Shown piece by piece: positions 1 through 6,285 of a stretch of 11,084 nucleotides of DNA. Numbering within the stretch: the first letter of the stretch is position 1; every line of letters begins with the position of its first letter. Below the pieces are notes generated by a model. That model saw nothing but the letters and a program-made list of their open reading frames with translations, did no database searches and was not told the DNA's origin. Source of the stretch: Candidatus Saccharimonadota bacterium (GTDB lineage: Bacteria > Patescibacteriota > Saccharimonadia > Saccharimonadales > EFPC-124); contig JAEHDC010000054.1 of NCBI GenBank assembly GCA_016880595.1, positions 1 to 11,084 on the forward strand. The letters are read 5' to 3'. The translations under genes were made by a program, and so were the position numbers.

Positions 1-111
1 CAGTATATTAACAAGATCGAGGAAACGGCAGAGCGTTTCAGACAACACATTGAGAACAAGATATTCGGCTATGAGCTGCTGGGATTTCGGGCTGGGTTGG
101 CGCAGGATTAG
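1..111 (+). CDS. 3' end of an unrecognised gene (partial)
   Basis: An open frame runs from the first base of the window to a TAG stop, giving the last 36 residues of a protein that begins outside. The visible tail is helical and charged (EETAERFRQHIENK) and ends GFRAGLAQD. I do not recognise the family, and there is no membrane segment or motif. It is in the same reading frame as the next gene, whose GTG start follows the TAG directly, so the two frames are separated by one stop codon only. It could be the true C-terminus of an unrelated upstream gene, or the remnant of a rearrangement that removed the front of the next gene. Confidence 0.45.
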   Translation, partial: QYINKIEETAERFRQHIENKIFGYELLGFRAGLAQD

Positions 112-639
112 GTGGTTTGTCTATATATCTACTACAACCCACAGACACAAGTTCACTACAAAATTTATGAACCAATTTACTTGCCAGAAGGGGCATCCAT
201 AAATGAAAGAATAATCCGCTCAGAAACGCCGAACTCATTTCTTTGGTGGGTTACGCCAAAGGTTAGCATTAGCGCTAGCGCTGTTATTAACGGTAATGAT
301 TATTCTACTGTCAGTAATGACGCTTACGATGGTGTTACTAGTTTATGTGACGAAGATGTAAAGTTGATGGTCGGTGCGGCGTGTGCTATGCACACAACCC
401 CAAACGGAGTGCTTTATTATAGGGGATTATTATATTCATCTGATTATAAAACTCAGCCGTATGTTTATGATAAACTCAGTGGCCAGGGCGTAAGTTTTGT
501 AAAAGAAGGTACTGAAGTTGGTATATCCGTTCAAGCTGATAGCCTTCTTTCGTTCGAAGAATGGGACAAGACCATTGATTCTGTCCAAGAGGTTAGCATT
601 AAAGAATATACTGTCCTCCACGCGCATCCAGGGCCGTAA
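112..639 (+). CDS. Unknown protein, N-terminally truncated paralogue of the next gene
   Basis: A 175-residue protein of unknown function, clearly paralogous to the gene that follows. Shared blocks include YIYYNPQT, a KIYEPIYLPEG-type segment, ETPNSFLWWVTP, a Cys pair (C79, C91) followed by TTPNGV, and the C-terminal EWDKTIDS...YTVLHAHPGP. The paralogue has about 30 extra N-terminal residues with one hydrophobic membrane or signal segment. Here homology starts at residue 2-5, so that segment is missing. The only in-frame start that keeps the homologous part is GTG at 112, directly after the upstream TAG, with no Shine-Dalgarno. Without an export signal the protein may be non-functional or cytoplasmic. 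The YLPeG motif loosely recalls DUF4367-like extracytoplasmic domains, but this is a weak guess. The gene may be a decaying duplicate. Confidence 0.6.
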   Translation: MVCLYIYYNPQTQVHYKIYEPIYLPEGASINERIIRSETPNSFLWWVTPKVSISASAVINGNDYSTVSNDAYDGVTSLCDEDVKLMVGAACAMHTTPNGVLYYRGLLYSSDYKTQPYVYDKLSGQGVSFVKEGTEVGISVQADSLLSFEEWDKTIDSVQEVSIKEYTVLHAHPGP

Positions 640-642
640 CTG

Positions 643-1251
643 ATGAAAATTTCATTCCCTAAAACTTCAAAAAACAAAGTCGTTGCAGCCTGCTTTTTAA
701 TTTTATTTTTTGCATTCATGACAGTATTAGCTCAAAGAGTTTATATTTATTTTAATCCTCAAACACTTGTAAACTATAAGATATTTAAGCCATCATATTT
801 ACCTAATGGTATGAGTGCAACTGAAACTGTCATAAGAGCAGAGACACCAAGCTCTTTGTTGTGGTGGGTTACCCCAGATGTAGACGTAAAGTTTTATTTG
901 AACGAGGAATCATCGTATTTTAATGAAGTTTTGGATAGTAAAGTGCCAACATGCGACAGCCTATATAGCTCTCCATATTTAAAATGCGAAGCGCGAACTA
1001 CACCGAGCGGCGTTGCTTATATACGCTCGTTAGTCTACTATCCTACAGATTATAATACTAAGCCGCTTGTTTATGATAATTTATCACAAGAGAGTGTTTA
1101 TTTTATAAAGGATAGTACCGGTATAATGTTTTCAATTAGCTCCACCTATGATCAGCCAATCTCCCTCGACGAATGGGATAAGACCATAGATTCTTTCCAA
1201 GAAGTTGAGCTTACAAATTACACTATTCTCCATGCACATCCTGGGCCGTAG
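643..1251 (+). CDS. Unknown membrane-anchored or exported protein (tandem paralogue)
   Basis: A 202-residue protein. A basic N-terminus (KTSKNK, residues 7-12) precedes one hydrophobic segment (about 13-30), so it is probably exported or anchored with its C-terminal domain outside. The outer domain shares YIYFNPQT, KPSYLPNG, ETPSSLLWWVTP, a Cys pair (C104, C115), TTPSGVAYIRS and the C-terminal YTILHAHPGP with the preceding gene. Conservation of both cysteines suggests a disulfide. Only 3 bases separate it from the stop of the upstream copy and there is no Shine-Dalgarno, so translation is probably coupled. The family is not recognised; a DUF4367-like fold is possible but unsupported beyond the YLPxG motif. 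The coding sequence looks richer in A and T than uvrA nearby. Confidence 0.75.
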   Translation: MKISFPKTSKNKVVAACFLILFFAFMTVLAQRVYIYFNPQTLVNYKIFKPSYLPNGMSATETVIRAETPSSLLWWVTPDVDVKFYLNEESSYFNEVLDSKVPTCDSLYSSPYLKCEARTTPSGVAYIRSLVYYPTDYNTKPLVYDNLSQESVYFIKDSTGIMFSISSTYDQPISLDEWDKTIDSFQEVELTNYTILHAHPGP

Positions 1252-1295
1252 CAGCGCCGTTTTTGCATTTTTAAAGTGTATTCTTACCTAAACTA

Positions 1296-1304
1296 TGTTA
1301 AAAT
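1296..1304 (+). promoter_or_regulatory. Extended -10 promoter of the VTT-protein gene
   Basis: TGTTAAAAT fits an extended -10 (TGn plus TAAAAT). It lies 12 bases before the ATG at 1317, so the transcript would have only a few leader bases, and no Shine-Dalgarno is present. The 14-base string AACTATGTTAAAAT (1291-1304) recurs exactly upstream of uvrA. No clear -35 box is visible. Confidence 0.5.
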
Positions 1305-1316
1305 CAGAGCACGAGT

Positions 1317-2051
1317 ATGAAAGAGGTAATCCGCAAACCAAAGGTGATCGCGCTAATTATTTCAGCCATAATTATTTTGGCTTTGGTTGCTGTTGGAGTG
1401 ATTTTTTGGCAGCCATTTTACGAGATTGCTTCTGATCAGGGGCGCACGCAGCAGCTAATTGAATCCACTGGCGCTTGGGGTCCGCTAGTTTTTATATTAT
1501 TGCAGATTGTCCAAGTTGTGGTTGCGCCAATTCCAGGCCAGGTGACTGGGGTTGTTGGCGGGTATCTATTTGGCTGGGAGCTTGGCACAGTTTACACTAC
1601 CATCGGTGGTGCAATTGGCTTTACTCTAGTTTTTTGGCTGGCGCGCAAACTTGGCCGGCCGTTTTTGGAATATTTCTTTGACAAGAAACTGATAGGAAAG
1701 TTTGATTATCTAGCTGAGTCCAAAGGTGTTTTGGTGCTCTTTTTAATTTTTTTGATTCCGGCCTTTCCAGACGACTTAATCTGTTACATCGCTGGATTAA
1801 CTACTATAAAAATTCGTACATTGGTGTTGATTTCTTTGGCAGGCCGCCTGCCATCGACTTTGTTTTTGAGTTTTGCAGGAGCAGGGATTGCACAATCTAA
1901 TGAGAAGATTGTACTTATCATTGCTAGCCTGATGATAGCAGCGTTTGGCTTGGCATACTGGAAGCGCAAGCCACTAGAAAAATGGATAAAAAGCCTTACA
2001 AAAAGTAGCGCTGATGAGGGAGACAAACCAAATGGCACACTTGGTCGGTAA
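1317..2051 (+). CDS. TVP38/TMEM64 (VTT domain) membrane protein
   Basis: A 244-residue polytopic inner-membrane protein. A first membrane helix (about 10-31) is followed by a soluble stretch (QGRTQQLIESTGAWGP) typical of the family. Then come the re-entrant VTT core with APIPGQVTGVVGGYLFG and GGAIGFTLVFWLARKLGRP, a second half with LIPAFPDDLICYIAGLTTI and the GRLPSTLFLSFAGAGI block, and a last helix (about 196-215) before a charged cytoplasmic tail. The glycines and prolines and the AR..GRP segment are hallmarks of TVP38/TMEM64 proteins. The family is related to DedA, and its members are proposed to move or scramble lipids; the exact substrate here is unknown. Length is normal. The ATG at 1317 is preceded by an extended -10 and no Shine-Dalgarno, so translation is likely near-leaderless. 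Its 3' end overlaps a uvrA promoter element. Confidence 0.88.
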   Translation: MKEVIRKPKVIALIISAIIILALVAVGVIFWQPFYEIASDQGRTQQLIESTGAWGPLVFILLQIVQVVVAPIPGQVTGVVGGYLFGWELGTVYTTIGGAIGFTLVFWLARKLGRPFLEYFFDKKLIGKFDYLAESKGVLVLFLIFLIPAFPDDLICYIAGLTTIKIRTLVLISLAGRLPSTLFLSFAGAGIAQSNEKIVLIIASLMIAAFGLAYWKRKPLEKWIKSLTKSSADEGDKPNGTLGR

Positions 2052-2054
2052 CTA

Positions 2055-2083
2055 TGTTAAAATTTCCCATATTGTTGTATAAT
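2055..2083 (+). promoter_or_regulatory. Probable double promoter of uvrA
   Basis: Two -10-like elements precede uvrA. One is the extended -10 TGTTAAAAT at 2055-2063, part of the 14-base repeat also seen at 1291-1304. The other is a consensus TATAAT at 2078-2083. The TATAAT ends 10 bases before the ATG, so a transcript from it would carry about 3 leader bases. No Shine-Dalgarno is present. The string TTGTTGTATAAT (2072-2083) nearly repeats that at 5680-5691. Confidence 0.6.
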
Positions 2084-2093
2084 CTCTATTTGT

Positions 2094-4904
2094 ATGACAG
2101 ATGCAATAGTAGTTCGCGGCGCGCGCGAGCATAACCTCAAGAACATCGACGTCACCATTCCGCGCGACAAGCTAGTGGTGATAACAGGACTTTCCGGTTC
2201 CGGCAAGTCTTCTTTGGCGTTTGACACAATTTACGCCGAGGGCCAGCGTCGTTACGTTGAGTCGCTCAGCAGTTATGCCCGTCAGTTTTTGGGCATTATG
2301 GAAAAGCCAGACGTTGATCAGATTGACGGTTTGAGCCCGGCAATTAGCATTGATCAAAAATCCACTAGTCGCAACCCGCGGTCTACAGTAGCTACTGTCA
2401 CGGAGCTGTACGATTACCTGCGTTTGCTTTTTGCGCGCATTGGCGTGCCGCACTGTCCAATTTGCGGCAAAGAAGTTACTCGCCGCAGCCCGCAGCAAAT
2501 TGTGGACGAAATTACATCGCAGCCAGCAGACGCCCGTCTGATTATTCTGGCGCCAATTGTGGTGGGCAAAAAAGGTGAGTTTCAGCACGTTCCAGAACAA
2601 TACCAACGCGCCGGTTTTGCAAGAGTGCGAGTTGATGGCATAATTTACGTTTTAGAAGAGTTTCCGCTGCTAGATAAAAATAAAAAGCATACCATTGAGG
2701 TGGTAGTCGATCGCGTAACAAATTCGCCTAATAACCATTCGCGAATTGCTCAAAGTACAGAGCAGGCTTTGGATTTGGCCGAAGGCGTGGTGCATTTGGT
2801 CAACGTCGATAATGGGTTTGAAAAAACTTATAGCCAGCGCTACGCCTGCGTTAATCACCCAGAAGTTGAGATCCCGGAGCTGGCGCCGCGTTTGTTTAGT
2901 TTTAACTCGCCACAAGGTGCTTGTCCGGTTTGCACTGGCCTTGGCAATCGGCTTGAGGTTGACCCTGAACTTATCCTAAATCCAAGTTTGACAATTTCTG
3001 AAGGCGCAATTCGCCCCTGGAATCGCATTCGCGTTGACACTTGGTACATGAAGCAAGCTAACGCTATGGCTGAGGCTAATGGTTTTTCGACTCACGTTCC
3101 AGTTAAAGACTTGCAGCCAGATCAATTGCAAAAGGTTTTGTATGGCACTGGCGCAAAAAAATACGCCATTTCGTTAGGTACTGGGCGCAAATTTGAAACT
3201 ACCTTTGAAGGCGTTATTCCAAATTTGGAGCGCCGCCATCGCGAAACTGACAGCGACTTTATCCGCCGTGACATCGAGCGTTTTATGCGTCAACGCCCCT
3301 GCACAACTTGCAACGGTCGGCGCTTAAAACCAGAGGCTTTGGCCGTGACTGTGCAAGGTTTAAGCATTATGGACGTTTGCGCGCTATCTGTTAATGACGT
3401 GTTGCAGCTATTTTCGGCTGGTCTAAAGTTGTCTGAGCAAGATCAGATTATTGCCAAACAAATTGTGCGTGAAGTTTTAGCGCGCTTGAGCTTTTTAAAT
3501 AATGTTGGCTTGAGCTACATAGAGCTTGGCCGCGCTGCCAATACCTTAAGTGGTGGCGAGGCGCAACGCATTTGCTTGGCAACGCAAATTGGCTCAGGTT
3601 TGCAAGGTGTTTTATATGTGCTAGACGAGCCAAGTATTGGCCTGCATCAAAAAGATAATGATCGTTTAATCGAAACCTTAAAACATTTACGTGATCTTGG
3701 CAATACTGTGATTGTTGTTGAGCACGATGAAGACACAATCCGTGCCGCCGATCATCTTATTGACATCGGTCCTGGAGCTGGAACCCACGGCGGCCACATT
3801 GTGTCGCAAGGCGCGCCGCAAGATGTGGCCAATGATCCAAACAGCCTGACCGGCAAGTATTTGAGCGGTTTAGAGAAGATTGCTACGCCAAAAACACGGC
3901 GCCAAGGCAACTCAAAAAAATTGATTGTTCGTGGTGCTCGCGAGCACAATCTTAAGAATATTGATGTTGAATTTCCGCTCGGCAAGCTGATTGTGGTTAG
4001 TGGAGTTAGTGGCTCGGGCAAGTCTACGCTGGTAAATGACATCCTGGCCAAGGAACTGGCACATCGTTTGCATCGCGCCAACGAAGTGGCCGGTCGGCAT
4101 GACGCCATCGACGGGCTTGAGGCGCTGGACAAAGTTATTGTTATTGACCAGTCGCCAATTGGCCGCACGCCGCGCAGCAACCCAGCAACTTACACCGGTG
4201 TATTTACTCAAATTCGAGATCTTTTTGCCAGCACGCCAGAGGCGAATATCCGTGGCTACAAATCTGGACGTTTTAGTTTTAACGTTAAAGGTGGCCGCTG
4301 CGAAAATTGCCAAGGCGATGGCGTAATTAGAATCGAAATGCATTTTTTACCAGATGTATATGTGACCTGCGAAGTCTGCAAAGGCCAGCGCTACAACCGC
4401 GAGGCGCTGGAAATCCACTATAAAGGCAAGACAATTGCCGATGTTTTAGAGATGACTGTAGAACAGGCTGTGAAGTTTTTTGAGAACATCCCTGGGATTT
4501 CCAAAAAAATGCAAACTCTTAACGAAGTTGGGCTTGGCTACATTAAGCTTGGCCAGCCAGCCACTACCCTGAGCGGTGGCGAGGCGCAACGCATTAAACT
4601 GGCCAGCGAGCTGAGTCGCCGCGCCACTGGTCGCACGCTTTACATCTTGGACGAGCCAACTACCGGATTGCACAGTGCTGACGTTAAAAAATTATTGCAC
4701 GTTTTGCAGGCGCTGGTTGATGCTGGAAACAGCATGGTTATTATCGAGCATAATTTGGACGTAATAAAAAGCGCTGATCACATCATAGATTTAGGCCCAG
4801 AAGGCGGCGATGAAGGCGGCACTATTGTGGCGCAAGGCACTCCTGAACAGATTGCCAGCGAGAAGAAATCGTTTACCGGCCAGTATTTAAAGCGGCTTAT
4901 TTAG
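2094..4904 (+). CDS. uvrA: Excinuclease ABC subunit UvrA
   Basis: A complete 936-residue UvrA, the damage-recognition ATPase of nucleotide excision repair. It dimerises, scans DNA, loads UvrB at lesions and then leaves. Two ABC ATPase modules are visible. The first has Walker A GLSGSGKSS (32-40), signature LSGGEAQRI (about 485) and Walker B VLYVLDEPS (about 510). The second has Walker A GVSGSGKST (about 637), signature LSGGEAQRI (about 826) and Walker B TLYILDEPTTGLH. Zinc-binding cysteines are present: a CPIC motif in the UvrB-binding region, C..CP.C around FNSPQGACPVC, CTTCNGRR, and the DNA-contacting C-x2-C-x19-C-x2-C finger at C736, C739, C759 and C762. Length matches the family. Translation probably starts on an almost leaderless mRNA at ATG 2094. 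The gene ends 8 bases inside the oppositely oriented gene. uvrC begins at the right edge of the window; uvrB is not here. Confidence 0.98.
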   Translation: MTDAIVVRGAREHNLKNIDVTIPRDKLVVITGLSGSGKSSLAFDTIYAEGQRRYVESLSSYARQFLGIMEKPDVDQIDGLSPAISIDQKSTSRNPRSTVATVTELYDYLRLLFARIGVPHCPICGKEVTRRSPQQIVDEITSQPADARLIILAPIVVGKKGEFQHVPEQYQRAGFARVRVDGIIYVLEEFPLLDKNKKHTIEVVVDRVTNSPNNHSRIAQSTEQALDLAEGVVHLVNVDNGFEKTYSQRYACVNHPEVEIPELAPRLFSFNSPQGACPVCTGLGNRLEVDPELILNPSLTISEGAIRPWNRIRVDTWYMKQANAMAEANGFSTHVPVKDLQPDQLQKVLYGTGAKKYAISLGTGRKFETTFEGVIPNLERRHRETDSDFIRRDIERFMRQRPCTTCNGRRLKPEALAVTVQGLSIMDVCALSVNDVLQLFSAGLKLSEQDQIIAKQIVREVLARLSFLNNVGLSYIELGRAANTLSGGEAQRICLATQIGSGLQGVLYVLDEPSIGLHQKDNDRLIETLKHLRDLGNTVIVVEHDEDTIRAADHLIDIGPGAGTHGGHIVSQGAPQDVANDPNSLTGKYLSGLEKIATPKTRRQGNSKKLIVRGAREHNLKNIDVEFPLGKLIVVSGVSGSGKSTLVNDILAKELAHRLHRANEVAGRHDAIDGLEALDKVIVIDQSPIGRTPRSNPATYTGVFTQIRDLFASTPEANIRGYKSGRFSFNVKGGRCENCQGDGVIRIEMHFLPDVYVTCEVCKGQRYNREALEIHYKGKTIADVLEMTVEQAVKFFENIPGISKKMQTLNEVGLGYIKLGQPATTLSGGEAQRIKLASELSRRATGRTLYILDEPTTGLHSADVKKLLHVLQALVDAGNSMVIIEHNLDVIKSADHIIDLGPEGGDEGGTIVAQGTPEQIASEKKSFTGQYLKRLI

Positions 4905-5400
4905 AGCTTCTTAATATTGATGCAAAGTAACGGCGCAGCATAGCGCGGATGAGCGTCTTCTCGTGCATGGTTAGTACGTAGTTTACAACATCGCCAGATA
5001 CATTTTGCAAAAGAGTTTGCGTGTCTGTTTCGTCAAAGCTATAGAGGTCGCCAATAACCATTTTATTGAGGCGGCGCATGACCATTTCTTTATAGTACGA
5101 TGGAACTTTGCGGCAAAAAACAGGGGTGCTGGTGAAGATAATCGGGCGGTTCCAGAGCATTGCGGCTAGGATTCTGAGGGTTTGACATTTATCAATAAGC
5201 TCGTTTTCTTTGCGGTTTGCCACAACTAGCATCGAGCACTGTCTTAATTTCTCCATGTCATCGAGCTGCAAAGAGTAGTCTTTTATTGAAGTTGCACAAA
5301 ACGCAGTGTCTTTTGTGCCATAGCCAAGGCGATTTAGCTTGCCTTTTAGCAAGACGAGATCGGAGATTGACGATTGATCGACGTAGAGTAAATGAAGCAT
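4897..5400 (-). CDS. Unknown protein with a Rossmann-like alpha/beta fold
   Basis: A 167-residue protein that I cannot name. Its predicted order of strands and helices looks like a small Rossmann-type domain: strand LHLLYVD (2-8), helix to LGYG (28), strand around DTAFCATS, helix LDDMEKLRQC (46-55), strand MLVVAN (57-62), helix TLRILAAMLWN (74-84), strand RPIIFTS (85-91). The pattern C.MLVV....LR.LAA...RPII resembles the helix-strand-helix-strand core of nucleoside 2-deoxyribosyltransferase-like proteins, and of the protein encoded across the divergent spacer. The catalytic glutamate expected in the helix before RPII is not seen. A receiver-like fold is an alternative reading of the N-terminus. 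The C-terminal third is basic and helical. The start at 5400 is supported by a -10 box only 8 bases upstream, with no Shine-Dalgarno. The stop overlaps the end of uvrA by 8 bases. Confidence 0.7.
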   Translation of the reverse strand: MLHLLYVDQSSISDLVLLKGKLNRLGYGTKDTAFCATSIKDYSLQLDDMEKLRQCSMLVVANRKENELIDKCQTLRILAAMLWNRPIIFTSTPVFCRKVPSYYKEMVMRRLNKMVIGDLYSFDETDTQTLLQNVSGDVVNYVLTMHEKTLIRAMLRRYFASILRSSK

Positions 5401-5408
5401 ACGTGTGT

Positions 5409-5414
5409 ATTATA
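5409..5414 (-). promoter_or_regulatory. -10 box for a leaderless transcript of the minus-strand gene
   Basis: On the minus strand TATAAT is followed by 8 bases (ACACACGT) and then the ATG at 5400. A start site about 7 bases after the box puts the mRNA end at or next to the start codon. The -35 region (about 5432-5437) overlaps the TTGTA pair at 5431 and 5440, so a protein bound there could block it. Confidence 0.55.
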
Positions 5415-5523
5415 TATGTATATCATTTAGTTGTACATATTGTATGTGTAATTTTGCAAAAAAAAGTTTGATTTTTATCGAAAAATTGTTTTTTTAAGAA
5501 GTAATGACTCCTGATTGCTGCTA

Positions 5524-5544
5524 AAAAAATATTTAATATTTTTT
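5524..5544. repeat. Perfect A/T palindrome, 10-base arms
   Basis: AAAAAATATT (5524-5533) and AATATTTTTT (5535-5544) are exact inverted repeats around a single T. The site may be an operator or a bend. As RNA it would be a weak A-U hairpin, so an efficient terminator is unlikely, although the T run could help. Confidence 0.6.
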
Positions 5545-5561
5545 CTACAACACCATTGTAG
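5545..5561. repeat. Perfect inverted repeat CTACAA / TTGTAG
   Basis: CTACAA (5545-5550) and TTGTAG (5556-5561) flank a 5-base centre CACCA. The right arm contains TTGTA, and a further TTGTA follows at 5566-5570. It abuts the A/T palindrome directly, so the two form a compact symmetrical block in the middle of the divergent spacer. A regulator binding site is the simplest reading. Confidence 0.5.
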
Positions 5562-5673
5562 AACGTTGTAACTTGTCCATTTTTGTGCATATGTATCCAA
5601 AAACATGGTGTGTCATATCATTAAGTAATTGATGTGAAATTTTTAAAAATGGCTATTTATTGGCAGTTTGTAA

Positions 5674-5691
5674 TATAATTTGTTGTATTAT
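5674..5691 (+). promoter_or_regulatory. Promoter of the putative sensor-RHH gene
   Basis: Two -10 candidates, TATAAT (5674-5679) and TATTAT (5686-5691), precede the gene. TTGTA pentamers at 5668-5672 and 5683-5687 abut or overlap them. The leader is about 25-40 bases and carries AGGG (5711-5714) 7 bases before the ATG as a Shine-Dalgarno, unlike the leaderless genes around it. No good -35 is seen at standard spacing. Confidence 0.5.
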
Positions 5692-5721
5692 GAATGCTTA
5701 ATTTAGTAAAAGGGCAGGGAC

Positions 5722-6285
5722 ATGAAAGTACATTTTTTGGGAGCAGAGCAGGATCTGCAAGTAGATACTGATTATTTTCGTCGTATTGCTAGCGCTGTGG
5801 AAAAATGCGGTGATTGTTTTGCGGACAGTACATGCAAATGTAACGCACAGGAACCTGGATTTGACTGGAATGCAATCTATCGCAACAATATTGAGGCGTT
5901 GGCGCGCGCTGACGTTGTAATAACGGATGTCACGACAACAAATTTTGCATTGAGCTATATGACTGCGATTGGGTTGCAATACAAAAAACCAACCTTGATT
6001 TTATTTAGGGAGAACGCATTTGATGGCATGGCTGCGCTTGGTTTGGACGAGTCTTTGGTGACAGTAAAAGAATATGACGATAGTAATCTTGAAGAAATAA
6101 TTACAAAGTTCTTGAAGGAGAACCGTGTAGATGTTAAGGACATGCGTTTTAACTTCTTTATTGATCGTCCAATTTATAATTATTTACGCTGGGCATCCTA
6201 TAAAACGGGCAAAACGAAAGCTATGATTCTTCGCGAACTTGTAACTAGAGAAATTGAACGTATTAACGCTACAGAAAATCTTTAA
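5722..6285 (+). CDS. Deoxyribosyltransferase-like domain fused to ribbon-helix-helix DNA-binding domain
   Basis: A 187-residue protein with two apparent parts. Residues 1-135 look like a nucleoside 2-deoxyribosyltransferase-like fold: strand VHFLGA (3-8), helix, IYRNNIEALARADVVITDV (52-70), then a helix with AIGLQYKKPTLILF (82-95), the usual nucleotide-pocket layout. The family's catalytic glutamate should lie in the segment LSYMTAIG (77-84), which has none, so binding without catalysis is likely. Residues 140-180 fit a ribbon-helix-helix domain: strand RFNFFID (142-148), helix YNYLRWASYKTG, then helix TKAMILRELVTREIER. Four cysteines form C-x2-C-x5-C-x-C (29, 32, 38, 40), a possible metal or redox site. 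I infer a ligand-sensing transcription regulator, probably autoregulating across the divergent spacer. The ATG at 5722 has an AGGG Shine-Dalgarno. The stop TAA overlaps the stop of the opposing dedA-family gene by 4 bases. The fold assignments are by eye. Confidence 0.72.
   Translation: MKVHFLGAEQDLQVDTDYFRRIASAVEKCGDCFADSTCKCNAQEPGFDWNAIYRNNIEALARADVVITDVTTTNFALSYMTAIGLQYKKPTLILFRENAFDGMAALGLDESLVTVKEYDDSNLEEIITKFLKENRVDVKDMRFNFFIDRPIYNYLRWASYKTGKTKAMILRELVTREIERINATENL

Larger units (their letters stand above)
5401..5721. other. Very AT-rich divergent intergenic spacer
   Basis: This 321-base spacer separates two divergent genes. It is visibly much richer in A and T than its flanks, with A and T runs at 5459-5545. 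It holds promoters at both edges, two perfect palindromes, and six TTGTA pentamers at 5431, 5440, 5556, 5566, 5668 and 5683, plus one inverted copy at 5546. No convincing gene is present. Confidence 0.7.

Noticed and set aside
1252..1275. Possible terminator (GCCGTTTTT) after the second paralogue
   Set aside because: No stem of useful length pairs before the T run.
2172..2606. Long minus-strand frames inside uvrA
   Set aside because: They are shadows of the conserved uvrA coding frame, with no start signal and no recognisable protein features.
5591..5632. A 13-codon frame in the divergent spacer, a possible leader peptide
   Set aside because: It has no Shine-Dalgarno, no fitting promoter spacing and no attenuator hairpins after it; such a short frame is expected by chance.
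5401..5721. CRISPR array or phage-type attachment site in the AT-rich spacer
   Set aside because: There is no regularly spaced long repeat, no tRNA or integrase nearby, and the repeats seen are only 5-10 bases long.
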